From Heterobilharzia americana (taxonomy: Eukaryota; Platyhelminthes; Trematoda; Strigeidida; Schistosomatidae), in assembly GCA_944470555.2 (NCBI GenBank), contig OX104134.1, positions 113,888,701 through 113,952,700 on the forward strand: DNA of 64,000 bases, given 5' to 3'. Below, piece after piece: positions 1 to 12,600 of the stretch (its first letter is position 1; each line of letters begins with the position of its first letter). Position numbers and translations under genes: made by a program. The notes beneath the pieces were generated by a model. It saw only the letters and a program-made list of their open reading frames with translations. It had not been told where the DNA came from and searched no databases.

Positions 1-940
1 AGTTTGATGGAGAATGCGAACATTGAAGGCTCTAATGTATAGTTTGGAGTGTGGTTTAAGGAGACCAGGGAAGCTTTTCTGTGGACTCTTAACGTTATCG
101 AAGGCTGTAGACCTAGGAAAAATTGAAGATGGTGTAGGATTGTTAAGTGAGAGACGTGAAGGACGATTATAAAGTAAGGTAACATGAGGGAAGTGAGAGT
201 GATGTGAGGGAACTTGTTTGATGATAGAGTTGTGAGGGTGGTTGACACTTCCCGGCTGCCTACACCATAGAAGGCCATTTCTTCTTAAAGTACCTGAAAG
301 AGATTTGTGTGACCACAGAGCACATCGGACATCTGCTTCAGGCCTGTCACACTCAGCCTTTTGTGTATGATTATTTTGAACTTTTGGATTTCTGGGGCTA
401 GATGGTCGAAGGGAAACGACAAATGAACCAACACCCTCTAACCGGCAGACCGTGGGGCATGGTGGAGTGTGTCATTTTTGGGGCTGACCTTTTCTAACCC
501 CCCTCACCCCCCCCCGCTTCCACTTACAAGGCAGAATCAGCATCGCACTGCTGCTCACCCAAAGGAAACACCTTACTGCTGTCACAACCCATCCAGCTAG
601 CAGCAGTATGATTTCGCCCTCAGACCCCAATCATAGTGTAGCAATTTATACCACAACGGTAACTGCTTTTCGTCTAACCACTATCCAACAGACCTTTCTG
701 GTATGGTAGGACCTCGAGGGAACAAGCGTTCCGCCAGTATAGCTCGTTGGGTCATTGTGATATGCAAGCCCGACCACCACGTCAAGGTAGCAGCTGTCGG
801 TCGTGACCGATAGACAGCACCAACTTCCGACACAGTCATCGCCATTGTGCCAATAAGTGTTTTTCCTGTGCCACTCGAGCCCAGAATAAACTAGATCACA
901 TTGCAATCACCTACCGATGATGTGGGTCCATATAGGACTG
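1..940 (-). mobile_element. SR2-like RTE element, 5' untranslated region and start of endonuclease
   Basis: The reverse complement matches 28030-28590 in the same order: a leader with a GGTGGAACGCTT-type segment, then the beginning of the endonuclease (LYIRAFNVRILHQT) at the window edge. The endonuclease continues off the left end. It is decayed and has no long ORF. Assignment to RTE rests on the AP-endonuclease start NVR and on the reverse transcriptases of better-preserved relatives at 24-31 kb. Confidence 0.65.
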
Positions 941-949
941 AGTACTTTT

Positions 950-1900
950 CTGGATTCGATCATGCTTTAGTGTGTGCTGAGCTAGTCTAGCGTTCTGGTG
1001 GTCATCGAAACCGTTATCCTAAACAGATCAATGCACCCAAATTAGTTCCACCTTCCATTGCAGATAAATACCAATCCGAGCTAGATTTAAGGGTAGCTAC
1101 CGATCCTCTATAGTGCGTAGACAAGCATTTACTGCACTCGCAAGACGCCATCAAAGTGGTGAGTAAAGTCGCTTGCGGCTTGAAATAACGTCCGGACAAT
1201 AAACACTGAGTCTCTAGAAGCTCCCTCCAATTTCTTCACCTACATCGGACCATTTCAGAGGATGGCGAGTACAATGGTTTGCATAAGTCTCTCACATGAA
1301 AGACTAAACAACGCTTACGCAAGGACCGTGAGGCTTGGTGGTCAGAATGCGCGAATGAGATGGAAGCAGAAGATGCAACCAGTAATAGTTAGAAGCTGTT
1401 CCACCTCATCCGAGCCAATGGTAACAAGAAGCTTGGTAGCAGTGAGACAGTCTGTGAGCTAGACGGTATACCAACAAACAATCTTCAAAGACTCCTGGAA
1501 TGCCAAGCGGAACACTTCAAAAAACAGTTTAGCTATCCCACAGCTCTAGCGTTGTCAGCTTCAGTGTATTGTCCCATATGGTCAGTTAACACTGACCCAC
1601 CTAACGAGCGGAGGTCCAAAAGAAACAATGATTTCTGAAACACCACAAGGCACCTGGCCCAGACAACTTACCCCCAGCTCTTTTTAAGAATGGAGGAATG
1701 ACTCTAGTCAAGGAAATGACTAGATTGTTTAAGAAGGTATGGCAGACTGAGTGTTCTATCACTCTGTTATGAGGCTATCATTGTGGCCATCTTTAAACAG
1801 GGCCTACGTAATGTCGTGATGCATCAACAGATGCTAACCCGATATAGATATCCTTCATTCCACGGTGTCGCGTCATACACTGACTACACCTCCGCTTCTT
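950..1900 (+). pseudogene. SR2-like RTE fragment, endonuclease end to reverse-transcriptase start
   Basis: Reading the plus strand with stops and frame changes gives DHALVCAEL (end of the endonuclease), KDREAWWSECANEMEA, then LLKHHKAPGPDNLPPALFK, the typical linker before the RT fingers of RTE elements. It is in the opposite orientation to the adjacent 5' piece at 1-940, so the two are not one intact copy. No ORF is long enough to be functional. Confidence 0.6.
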
Positions 1901-2245
1901 CTATCCAGTCCCAGGGCTAGCAAACAATGAACGGTTCGGAAGCCGTTGGGACGACATGCGTAACACATGTTCAAGTCACCGTAGCTGGTGTTTCCAAATG
2001 ACTTCACCTGCTGAATGAAGATCTCCATTATGTCCAGATACACACTGTCGTATCTTAGAACTACTTATATGCATACAAACAAACCTACGGAGACAACGAT
2101 GAACAAACACAGTCGTTGCACATCCTCAGCTCAGAGAGACCAGGTTTCGCAGGAGTAGAGAAGAACTAGCACTGAAGTGTAGTAAGCCTGACCTTTCATG
2201 GTCACACTAACGTCGCAACGGAGCCAAAATGTGGCCCAGATTGAC
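1900..2245 (-). pseudogene. SR2-like RTE fragment, reverse-transcriptase C-terminal region
   Basis: The minus strand reads SVTMKGQAYYTSVLVLLYSC then ETWSL, the VRxVLLYxCETWxL motif found after the RT palm in RTE elements. It continues into a degraded copy of the region that at 24.3-24.5 kb encodes RWLGHVLR. It lies next to the palindrome at 2374. Confidence 0.55.
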
Positions 2246-2373
2246 GTATGCCACCCTGGCTTTCGATGTATGGTTAAAAACTTCACAACACCTCCAAAAT
2301 TATAAACATCCAGACGATAGTTGTTACAAATGTCCTGGAAGACGTTGAGCGCCGAGTCTGATTGGATCACTAT

Positions 2374-2475
2374 AAAAATATATTTTAGTATAATCCCAGC
2401 GTGTTTAGGAAATCTAAACGAGATATCTCGTTTTGATTTTCTAAATACACTGGGATTATACCAAAATATATTTTT
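2374..2475. repeat. 102-bp near-perfect palindrome (foldback element)
   Basis: Two 51-nt arms meet at 2424/2425 with no loop; the centre is the perfect palindrome CGAGATATCTCG. About five mismatches separate the arms. The ends are AT-rich (AAAAATATATTTT). It may be a small foldback transposon or MITE; no flanking duplication is obvious. Confidence 0.75.
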
Positions 2476-2489
2476 TAAAATACCTCCAA

Positions 2490-3543
2490 AAGCAATCACA
2501 CAACTAACCAGATACATGAACGTTTCGACTACTTCAACAGCTCACCACTGAGGGTGAGCACAGGGACAGGCTTCTTGCAACTTTGCAAAATTGCACTTCG
2601 ATGGTCCAAAGTATATACCATACTAACGGCCACTAATTGACAACTGATTAGGTACGACTTGAGTAGCTTGTGTGGGGCTATGAACACATACAAGGGCATT
2701 TGAGGGCCTGACTCCAGATTCTATGGTACGGACATTTTCAGCGTCCTAACTAGCAATGAAATCCTGGATTCATTAACCATGCGATGTGGTGGATGATGCT
2801 GAAATGTCCCATGAATTAGAGTATAGGCTCAAGTTTCCATGGAAGCATAAACATACACTGAAATCTAAACATATCCACTAGACGAAATCTAAGAAAAAAT
2901 AAAATATACATTCTGGATTCTTCTGTCAACGCCTATAGAAATACTGTTGGAAAAAATGCACACTGAACTATCTCACTTCAAATATTAAAACAATTTCCCT
3001 AATACAGTAAATACAGCTTTTATAAGCCGCCTGATATTGGTTATTAAACAACAACCCACTCCATAGAGGTTATAATAGTATTGTTACACTTAGTAGAACT
3101 GGTGTAGTTTAAGATAAGAATTATTTATTTATTCACATGACTGTGACACTGGATGTCGCGTATCCGAATCTCTGAAGCGACATTAATTCCCTTGAGGTTG
3201 CATATACACCTTGCGTACAAGTAAGTACCAACAAGCACGAAGCCGAAGTACAGGGTTTCCAGCTGATTGCCTGTAGCCAGCCGACATCAATTGAATCTTA
3301 AACTGTTTGCACTCCTACATAATCTCATCTATTATGCTGTTGGCCACAGAAAATCGAGATGCGCTCAAAATCTGAATCCCGAATGGATTGCGGAACAATT
3401 TTCGACTTCTATAACGGAAGCACGAGAGTGAAGCAAATGCGGGTTTACATGACACCCACAAATTTACTCAAGTTTGATTTTTCTCAAAATGAACTGTTAA
3501 TCTTCCTATAAAATATTACAGCTAAGTGTCCAAATGAACTTAC
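2490..3543. other. Unassigned VPS51 intron sequence
   Basis: AT-rich sequence below exon 10. No coding similarity, RNA gene or clear repeat was recognised. Confidence 0.5.
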
Positions 3544-3678
3544 CTTTGCAAGATCACTAAGAAAGTGAACAAGAAAATTTAGATATCCAACTATAAGTCC
3601 CTCCCTAATTTGATCGATGCAAAAAGAATTACGAAACTGTGGTTTATTGGAGAATGTGCTCTCAGTATTCAAAAATGT
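3544..3678 (-). CDS. VPS51: VPS51 exon 10 (last exon seen in the window)
   Basis: 45 codons, phase 0, TGCAG acceptor and GTAAGT donor. FSNKPQFRNSFC and IREGLIVGYLNFLVHF match one of the best-conserved parts of VPS51 (FSNKPYFRGEFC, VREGLIVGF). The intact donor shows that the gene continues to lower coordinates; I found no further exon in 1-3543. Confidence 0.93.
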
Positions 3679-6600
3679 CTGCAAATAGAGGGGTAAAAAA
3701 ATACATTTTAGATAAGTGAGTTAGCCACATGCATACAGAGGTATGCATATGATAAACAAGTGTTAAAACGAAAATATATTATAAGAAATTCATTGCAATT
3801 AGGACATTACAAGTGTGTAGAATGTCTGATCATTCCCAATTCGTCATATAAAGTGCACATCAAATAGAGTGAATGGAGAAAACTAAAAAGTAAATTACAG
3901 CCATAGTGATTCATCATTATGATTAGTGACTAAAACTGGTAGTCATTTGAATGTGTCCATATAAATGACGTCGAATATTAGCAGTTCTAATCGAATAATA
4001 CAACAAAGGCCTGAGTTGTGGACGAACTATCGACCACTAGATTATAACATGATTGATCAACAGAGTAAATAATTGCATAAAATACAGCTGGCACCTAAAT
4101 AAAACCAAACCTTTGATTTCAGAGGTGATTATTGTCAGACTAGCATCCAGATCCACATACAATGAAAATATTGAATAAGCACAACCAAAAGCGAAACTCA
4201 CTGAGCAAACAAATGTATATTCGTGCAGTAGGCAATGAGCTGCACCTAACGTATGAGGATTAATGATACTACCTGGCTTCCCAGATCCAGGTAGATGGAC
4301 CGGTGTTCAAACATGTGACCCATTGGTTGAAAATCAACTGCCTAAACCAATGAGTCACATCGCTAAGCATGAGCGAGAATCTTATTTCTGTGACTGAAAT
4401 TTAGTGAGTCTCTACGCATTTTAAAAACAAACCATTTAAGAAATATCTGCAAAACTTGAAACTTAAAGTACGCGTACGTGAACGTAAAGTATGGCTGGCA
4501 TACGCGTGATGAGGTTAAAAAAAACCTATATTTATGTGAATCACTTGTTATTATTACTATTATTAATATTATTATTACCAATATTAATATTATTATGACT
4601 TGTCCCTTGGGTTCCTAGTGGAACATAAGGCTTCACTTGCAAGCTGCCATTTCACTCTGTTTTCTGCAGTCATTCTAACCCGGCTCCACAGCTGTCCACA
4701 AGCTTTCATTTTCCCCTCACACCATCTCCTCCATATCATCCTCAGCTCGAACCCCCAACTCATCGTCTCCCATGCGAGTTCCACTCAAGGGCCTTCTCCG
4801 ACGCGTGATGTCCCCAATCGGTCTTTTCACTGTATGTCCAATCCAATCCATCTATACTTTCTTCTGTATATTTGTTGGGTGATAGACTCTTAGTCGGTTC
4901 GTTGACAGCCAGCCAGAGTTCCTTAAGGCTTATTCTTATTATTCGGGCCATCTGATCTCCATCTTCAGTATTGAGTGAGTGTAGGCGGCGGCTGTTGATG
5001 TGATGTATGTCTGTAGTTTGTTGGAAATGTTTTCCTGACGCATCACATAGAAGCACTGACTTCTGGGGTCTTTTCATCGGTTCAGCCAGCGTATCCCCAT
5101 CCCCTCACTTCTCACAGTTTCTTCAATGATCTAATCCCCTACTATCAGGAAGATTATCGGTGATGGTAGGCGGAAACCTTGTCTTACTCCTGTCTTCACT
5201 TCAAACGCATCATTGAGCCTTCCATTATGAATTGCTTGGCACGCAACATCATGTACCATATAGCTGTTGAATGAGATTGATACACGTTTGTGGCACTAAA
5301 ACCGTTGTGTTGAAGCAGTTGCCAGATTACTTCTCGGTCGACGCTGCGAAGGCCTTTTACAAAACCGATGAAGTTGAGGTTGAATTGAGCTGACTGCCAT
5401 TCTATGCTCTGTTCTATGATGACGTGTAGTGTGGCGTAGCAATTTGATCCGCACATAACTTATTCTCCCTGAAGCCAGCCAGCCAGACTGTTCCAGTCAT
5501 AATTTTAAATCCAGAGGAATTTTTAGTCTCTTCAGGATGATGCGGTATCATATTTTGCTTGGGGTAGACAGGGACAGGAGCATGATTCTGTGCCACTTCT
5601 TGCAAAGACTTAGGTCGCTCTTATTTGGAAGTTTGACAACGTATCTCTTCTTCCACTCAGCAGGTACCTTCCCCTTCCTTCCTTCCTTCCTTGTAAACCT
5701 TCTGCAATAGTGATGTGGGCATGTCCGCTGGTGTCTCCACGTCCGTTTTCAGTGCTTCTGGAGGAATTTCATCTAGTCCTAATGCTTTCCTGGATTTCAG
5801 CAACTTTATGGCGTTGAGTACTTCGCAACTGCTTTTGTCGGAAGGCTTTTGTTCACTGGCAGTTCTGGACGAGTTGTAGGTGGTAGCAGTGGTGTTGGTT
5901 GATTCAAGAGCCTTTTGAAGTGGTCAGTTCACCGTTTCTCCTCTTTGCTAAGTTTTCTTTCACTATATTTCATTAGTTTCATCTGCGATGATCTCTTCCC
6001 TACCAGATAGTAACCTGGTTATTTGATGTAGTGTTGTCAGGTCTCTGTCTCTCCTGCCTACAGCCTGTTCTGCTTCACTTGCCAGTGTGTCGAAGAAGTG
6101 TCTTTTATCGTTACGCACACTCTTCACTTCTTTGTCCAGTGTAGTGTTTTATAGGCTGTGTTCAGTTTCTCTTTTCGTTGTTCATCCCTGAACTGCACTG
6201 CACTGGTTCATATTCTGCGTCACCATCTTCCTCTCCCTCCTCTATCAGCATCCAAGTGTCCGTGAAGATCCATTCCTTGTCTCGCCTCTTCATCCCTTCC
6301 TTCCTAATACGGCTATGCAGGTTACTTTTCACATCTCTTTCAAAGAGTTCCAGTGTTCTTCTACTCAGGTTACTTCAGGGAAGTTGTTCAATATCTCCAG
6401 TGTTTTCGTGATGACTTGCTGATGTGAAGATGTCTTTGTAGTTTCGTCCTTCAGTTCAGTTTCTGTTGTGGGTGTTCAAACTGAACTGTGGCCTATCACC
6501 AACTTCCTTGAACGATTTCAACTTGATGGGGTGTGGTCTGAACCCACATCTGCTCCTCTTCTTGATCTGATCTTTTGTCCAGTAGGCTGCGTCGCCACTT

Positions 6601-9600
6601 TCTTCACATAGAGATGAAGTTGGTCGGATTTCTAGTGTGTCCATCTGGTGAAGTCCATGTCGCTTCCTTGTGAATATCCTTGTGTTTGTACACACTGCCT
6701 GACTTCAATCACCAAATCATTGAATACACAGAATTCTGCAAACAATTCTCCATTCTCATTCATTTCACCGAGTGCTTCTCGACCCCTGGTTAGTTCTCTT
6801 CCTGTGTTGTCCACTCCCAGTTTGGCATCCATGTCACCCATTAGAATTTTGATGTCGCCAACTGGAGTCTTGTCCAGTACTGATTGCAGTTGTCTGTAGA
6901 ATTCCTCCCCCTTCTCTTGATCTGCATTATTTGTAGGTGCGCAGCGTAGCACTGTATGATTGTGACTTTTCTTCCTTTTTAGTTGAATTTTGCTGTTATG
7001 ATCCTGGAGGAGATTGGTTCCCACTGCGTGAGAGCCTTCGATGATTCATACGTGAACCATGGAAGAAAGAATAAGAATAATAAACTCATTACCCAGAGGT
7101 TGAAACAAGTTCTTAAGTCACCAAGTCATAGTACTGAACACGTTTATCATACCATTCATTACACAACATCTGAACTAAAATAGTGGTTATTGAAATTGTT
7201 TTGTGCATTCTACTACTCTTTAGACCTTTAATTCTGATCGTGATAACCAGATATATTTCTGAAGACATTTTCCAGTGATTTCATTCAGATCTTATGATTC
7301 CCGATGACAGGTAAAGGATTAAAAGATGGAAATTCCCTCGTAAGCAAGGCTCGACGGATTTATCGTAAATCCGTCCCACCAGTGTTAATATTTCCACTGA
7401 TACTGGGAACATCACTTCAAACACTAGATCTTCATGTATCAAGTTATCGCGTCACAATGACCAATATCGAAGCATCCTAAAAAGGCATAAATTCCCCAAG
7501 ATAGGCCGATCTACGTCACTGAGTAAAGTGAACTACAGAAATTAATTAGTTTAACTAATACCCAAAAGGTAGCCTAAAATATTTTAGAGGTATGAAATGA
7601 GGAAAATCCTTGGTTGTGTAGAAATAATTCGTGACAAGTAGTACTGTATACGCTTTATAGTTATAAAACATATATAAACAGTTCCCATGTGAATAAATCC
7701 CACCAAAGTATAACACTATCTTTTAAAATAATTAGGAAATGAATTCGAATACCAAAAACGTAATGAAAAACAAATGCGTGCATAAATAAGTAAACAGTTT
7801 TGAAAAAGGGATACATACTTTCCAAATCTAAATAGTGTTTATATATTTTAGAAGGTATGTCGGAAGGTATTTTTATCCGATAGTGTTGTTTATTGCGAGG
7901 TACAGATCAGTAATCTAATCCATAGGTGAAGTTGCTACATTTGCTTGGAAATGAGCAACCGAATTTGACCCGATACATTAAACGAAGTCTCTAGTTCACT
8001 AATGAAATAACCTTAGATTTGAACAGATTAAAAAAAATGACAAAGAACAAGTAGACAAAACTAGCAGGCCATAAGGGAAACCATAATAATTTAATAATTA
8101 AAAATAAGTGAAATCAACATATGGTCTTCCAAGATAACTAGCAACACAAGCCCTCCATGTTTGAACTTGACCAGAATTGAGGTCTTCTCGATATCGAATA
8201 TCATCCCATAAGTAAGAGATAATAAAATTAAGCAATGGTTATTAACACTCAATAAAACACCTAAGGAATCAAATGAACTAACCTTCTCAGCTTTCAGTAC
8301 ATTACGCAACTGTGAAACAAGAGATGCGCCAAGAGTGTCAAAAAGTGAAGCAAGTTGATGACTGTCATTCTCCATTTTATTCCTATAAAAGAAAACAAAG
8401 TGAAAGACATCACATGGTTACAAAAATTAAAGTGTTCCTAAGATAATTTTTAAAAAGGTTCGATTAATGTACTTTGGTACGAATAGCAAATTTGGCTTGT
8501 AGCTTACGTTTTATTAACTTCTTCACTCATCATATTAGATGTCAACGTTTGTAGCCCATGACTAGCGAGTTTATGTCGAAGATCTGTGAATGATTCCACA
8601 GCATTTTGACATAATACATCAAAGTAATAAGTAGTTTGTGCTCGAGCAACGTGATTAATTATCTCCAGTGCAGAACTTGAAAATTGATTAGTAAGTGAAG
8701 AGAAACGGCTTATTATGGATAGAGACGATTCAGAGTTTGTCTCCTCCATTTCTCCAGCATCTACATCTACAGAAGTAACTGATGTTAACAATGATCGATT
8801 AAATGCTTGTACTCGACTGTGGATACGATCCAAAGCTCTTACCATCAGGTTTATATCTGTGTTTGTGCTCTAAAATGAAAATGAGAAAATACAGAGGAAG
8901 AAAAACAAACATTCAAAACGAACTGAAATGTGAGTTTCTTACAAAACTTGAAGATATTAAGAAGCAATCTGTGTACGAACAAAAGTATAATGGCAAAGAT
9001 GTCTCCAAATGTCTTGATTAACTAGAATATGAGAAAAGATTTGTAGACATCCGATCTCTACTGAGTTCAAATTAAATACAATATGATAACTGTTTGATGT
9101 TCTCAGAACTCAGAGGTTTCTTCTTGAATGTTTCATCACCGCTCTGAGAGACTCTAAGTGTAAAGTAAGTGCTGATAAAGAATAAGCCCCAAAGCTCAGA
9201 GAACAACAAACAACTATCGTTATTATCCTAAGCTACAAATCTCAACTATGTAGGTCAGGCAGTTTATACCATTCTACACGGCTTGTGCCAACAGTCGGAG
9301 ACTTAATAAACTGGTGTCACGTCTTGGTTTAGGCCTCTTCACTTATAAACCCAACGCTACTTTAGCTGATAATACACGCTGAGGTGTACTGACGCTTAAA
9401 ATGTACAACGCATGTTTAGGCCACCTCAGTTGGTGAAGGTCACAACCTCATCGGCGAACTTGCCATCTTTGCTTAGTACCCTACAACTAACCATACCACT
9501 GCTCACATTATGATCTCACTATACGCAAGTAATGCTACGTTGATACCTAAAACAAACCTGTAACAGTTTCACATCATTTGCTCTGAACCATATCCCAAAG

Positions 9601-12600
9601 CCATATAACAAAACAGAGTGGACCACTGTATAGTACATTCATGCTTTGATGGATTGTCAGTTGTCTTGTTTGTGCTAGAAACAGTGAAAGGCGGCCGTGA
9701 TAACAGTGTAAATCTTTGGTAGATACAATTGGCTGTCGTTACTTCAGATGCCAACTATCCGTAAGTTTCATTCTACAACAGAGCTCAAGTTTTACTCTTA
9801 TAATAACTTTCAATAAGCCCTTACATAGCTATTAGTTCGAGGAGAGGGACTCAATGAGAACAATATACTTGCTCTCTACCTCACGCACAGTCAGACACCG
9901 AAATAACGCCTCTCCGTTGACACAGTAGAATACTACCATCAGGATAAGAAATATAACGGTGCTCGGACGCTGGTGAGGGTAATTATGTTCCTGAACCTGT
10001 CAATGGGTGAAAATTTGATCCAGACGCTTTCGTCCAGTTTGAAACTCGAATTTGTTGTTACTGAACTTCATGATGGCATTGGATAATTAGGGACACAGTG
10101 ATCTCAAACACAATGTTAGTTAGACTGCGGCTACCAAACTCAGAATTCTCACCTTGATCACAAATTCCAAGGACTAGTGATGTCGCCCAGTCTGACGAAA
10201 TTACCTCTGAATCCAACACAGTAGATACCCCAAGTCCTTACTTACATTTTGAAAAACGTTTAGTGGAAAACTGTCAGGTTTCTTATTTGCGTCGTTTAAG
10301 GTTACAAACAGCCTTCACAATTTCGAGGAGATTAGACGGATAGCAGTCATTTGAAATAAAGTCAGCCAGCCACACATATTGTATGAGGGTTAACGACGCT
10401 TTCAGGCTTCCCAAATCCGTTAGATAAGGCGGCATACGAAACATTGACCAACTTGGTTGAAAATTAACGGCATATACTAATGACCAAAAGCTGCATGCAT
10501 CCCATCAAGGTTCACGCTGACATATAGTCAAATAAGGTGAGACCAATTTATAGCTGCTACCTTGCATGTCATAATGACCCGACGGGCTGTCCCGGTGGAA
10601 CACTTATTCTTTCAAGATCCTAGCATCCCAGCAGGGTCTGCTGCATAGTGGTTGCACAATTAGCAGTTACCATTACACTGTTAATCATTACGCTGCCTTT
10701 TCCTTCGTCGTTTGTTTTGCTACGCCATAAGGTACGTCTTAGGGAGAAATCGTACTCCTGACTGGATGGGGGTGTGTGGTGGCAGTAAGGTGTTTTTCGT
10801 GGATTATCAGCAGTACCACGTTGATACTGCACTCCCTATCCAAAGAAGGAGTTATCAAAAGTCAAACCTAAACATTCCACACTCCTCTTTACCACGTGGC
10901 AGACCAGTGCCAACCATATACGTTCATAGTCGGATTCTAGGAAAACAAACCAAATAAAATCTCAACTTCTAAAACGGTTGTGTGTCACCGACCTCAAGCA
11001 CATGTCACTTGAGCTCTGCCATCACGTACTAACCATTCCTTCCCAGGCGTCTCTCAAGAAGGATCAACCTTCCACGGTGTGGGCAACCGGGAAGTGTCAA
11101 ACACCCTACTAACTCTGTCAGCACTCGAGTTACCTCAGATCATTACAAGCTGTCCACATCCTTAACTTCTCATCTTTCTATGCGTCTCTCGGTCAATTAT
11201 CCTACATCATTTATAACTTCTTTCAGCTCTGAAGCTATTGACAATGATTCGAGTTCATGTAACAGCATCACTGGTCTCTTGAAACCACGCTCCGAATTGC
11301 ATATTGAAGCTTCCAGTCTCCAGACCCTCCAACAAATCGGTCAACATACTTCACTAGCCAAAACTCTGGTATCTCAAGCCATGAAAGTGTACTGTGCTTG
11401 TGAAACGCGAGGTCTGGCCACGGTTTGAATTTTTGGACCTCGTATCTCAGTTGGTAGAGTGTCGGGCCGAAAACGTGGTGGTCGTTGGTTCGAATTCTAC
11501 CGTGGTACAAATTTTCATTTCACCTTCAATCATCACAAAGTACAAATATATTTATAATAAATAGAGACACCGTCTGACGTGGCGACTACTAACCTCAACT
11601 CAGCGGTTGGCACACGCACTATTCTGCTATCATTCACTGCTAGGGAGGTTCAATGGAAGATTGTCTGTCCTTTTGGAGTACGTGTTTTGACACCCACCAC
11701 TCGTTGTTTCGAGTACGTGTCTGTCTGCATCCAAATAGACGTAGGAAAACTCTGGGAATAAGACCACTGCAAGCGCTGCTCGGCAATGAGAGCACTATGG
11801 CTGCTTTCAAAGAGACACTGGCTAGACAGTTGTCAGTACAGAACAATATTCGTCATTCAAACGAAGACTGGTGTCGCCTCCAGTCTGCTGCAAAAATATC
11901 ATTAGAGTGTTTAAAAAGGGTCATTGAATCTCAACAGCTTCTTCTGAATTAATGAGTGCACACGAACACATCCTTGAGGTCTCACAACACAGTGAGGTGT
12001 GGTAGCTACTCAAATGTACACTGACAAGATGTCTACCCAATGGCTACGAACAAAGGTGAGCAACGATGGCTGGGGAAATGAAACTTCGATAGGCAACTGA
12101 AGACAACTTATTAAGTCTTAGAGAAACTGGGGCGAGGTTGGTGGTTAGTGAAACTACAGAGTACAAAGATGGGTATGCGATTCACTTGTAAGTCGCAAGG
12201 TTGACTCAAACCATGGTCAAAACACTTTCACGAAAAGTTAAAACAGCCTCCAACTACTATTCTGATGCCTGATGTAAGGTTAGATCCTGAACGGAATTAT
12301 TGAGATCGGGACCCTAACTCTTGCAGAAGTCGAGAAAGCTGTAAGTAATCTCAAACGAAGAGGAGCACTAGGACCTATTACCGGAGATATTTAAAGACGG
12401 TGGCGGTGGATTCTGCGTCAGGTTAACCGAAGTGTTGGCCAGCACATCATAATCAAATGAGATCCTTTCTAACTGGTCTCAACTACCTATTGTTTCAATC
12501 CTCAAGAAAGGAAAGATGTCCTAATGTGAGTTACCCTCGCAAACGTTGTGTCTAACATCCTAGTTTCCATAATCACCAGACTTCTGAGTCCATCTCGGGA

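Noticed and set aside
11437..11510. Functional tRNA gene
   Set aside because: The A and B boxes are present, but the acceptor stem does not pair well and the tail is shared with another copy at 33190, so it is a SINE.
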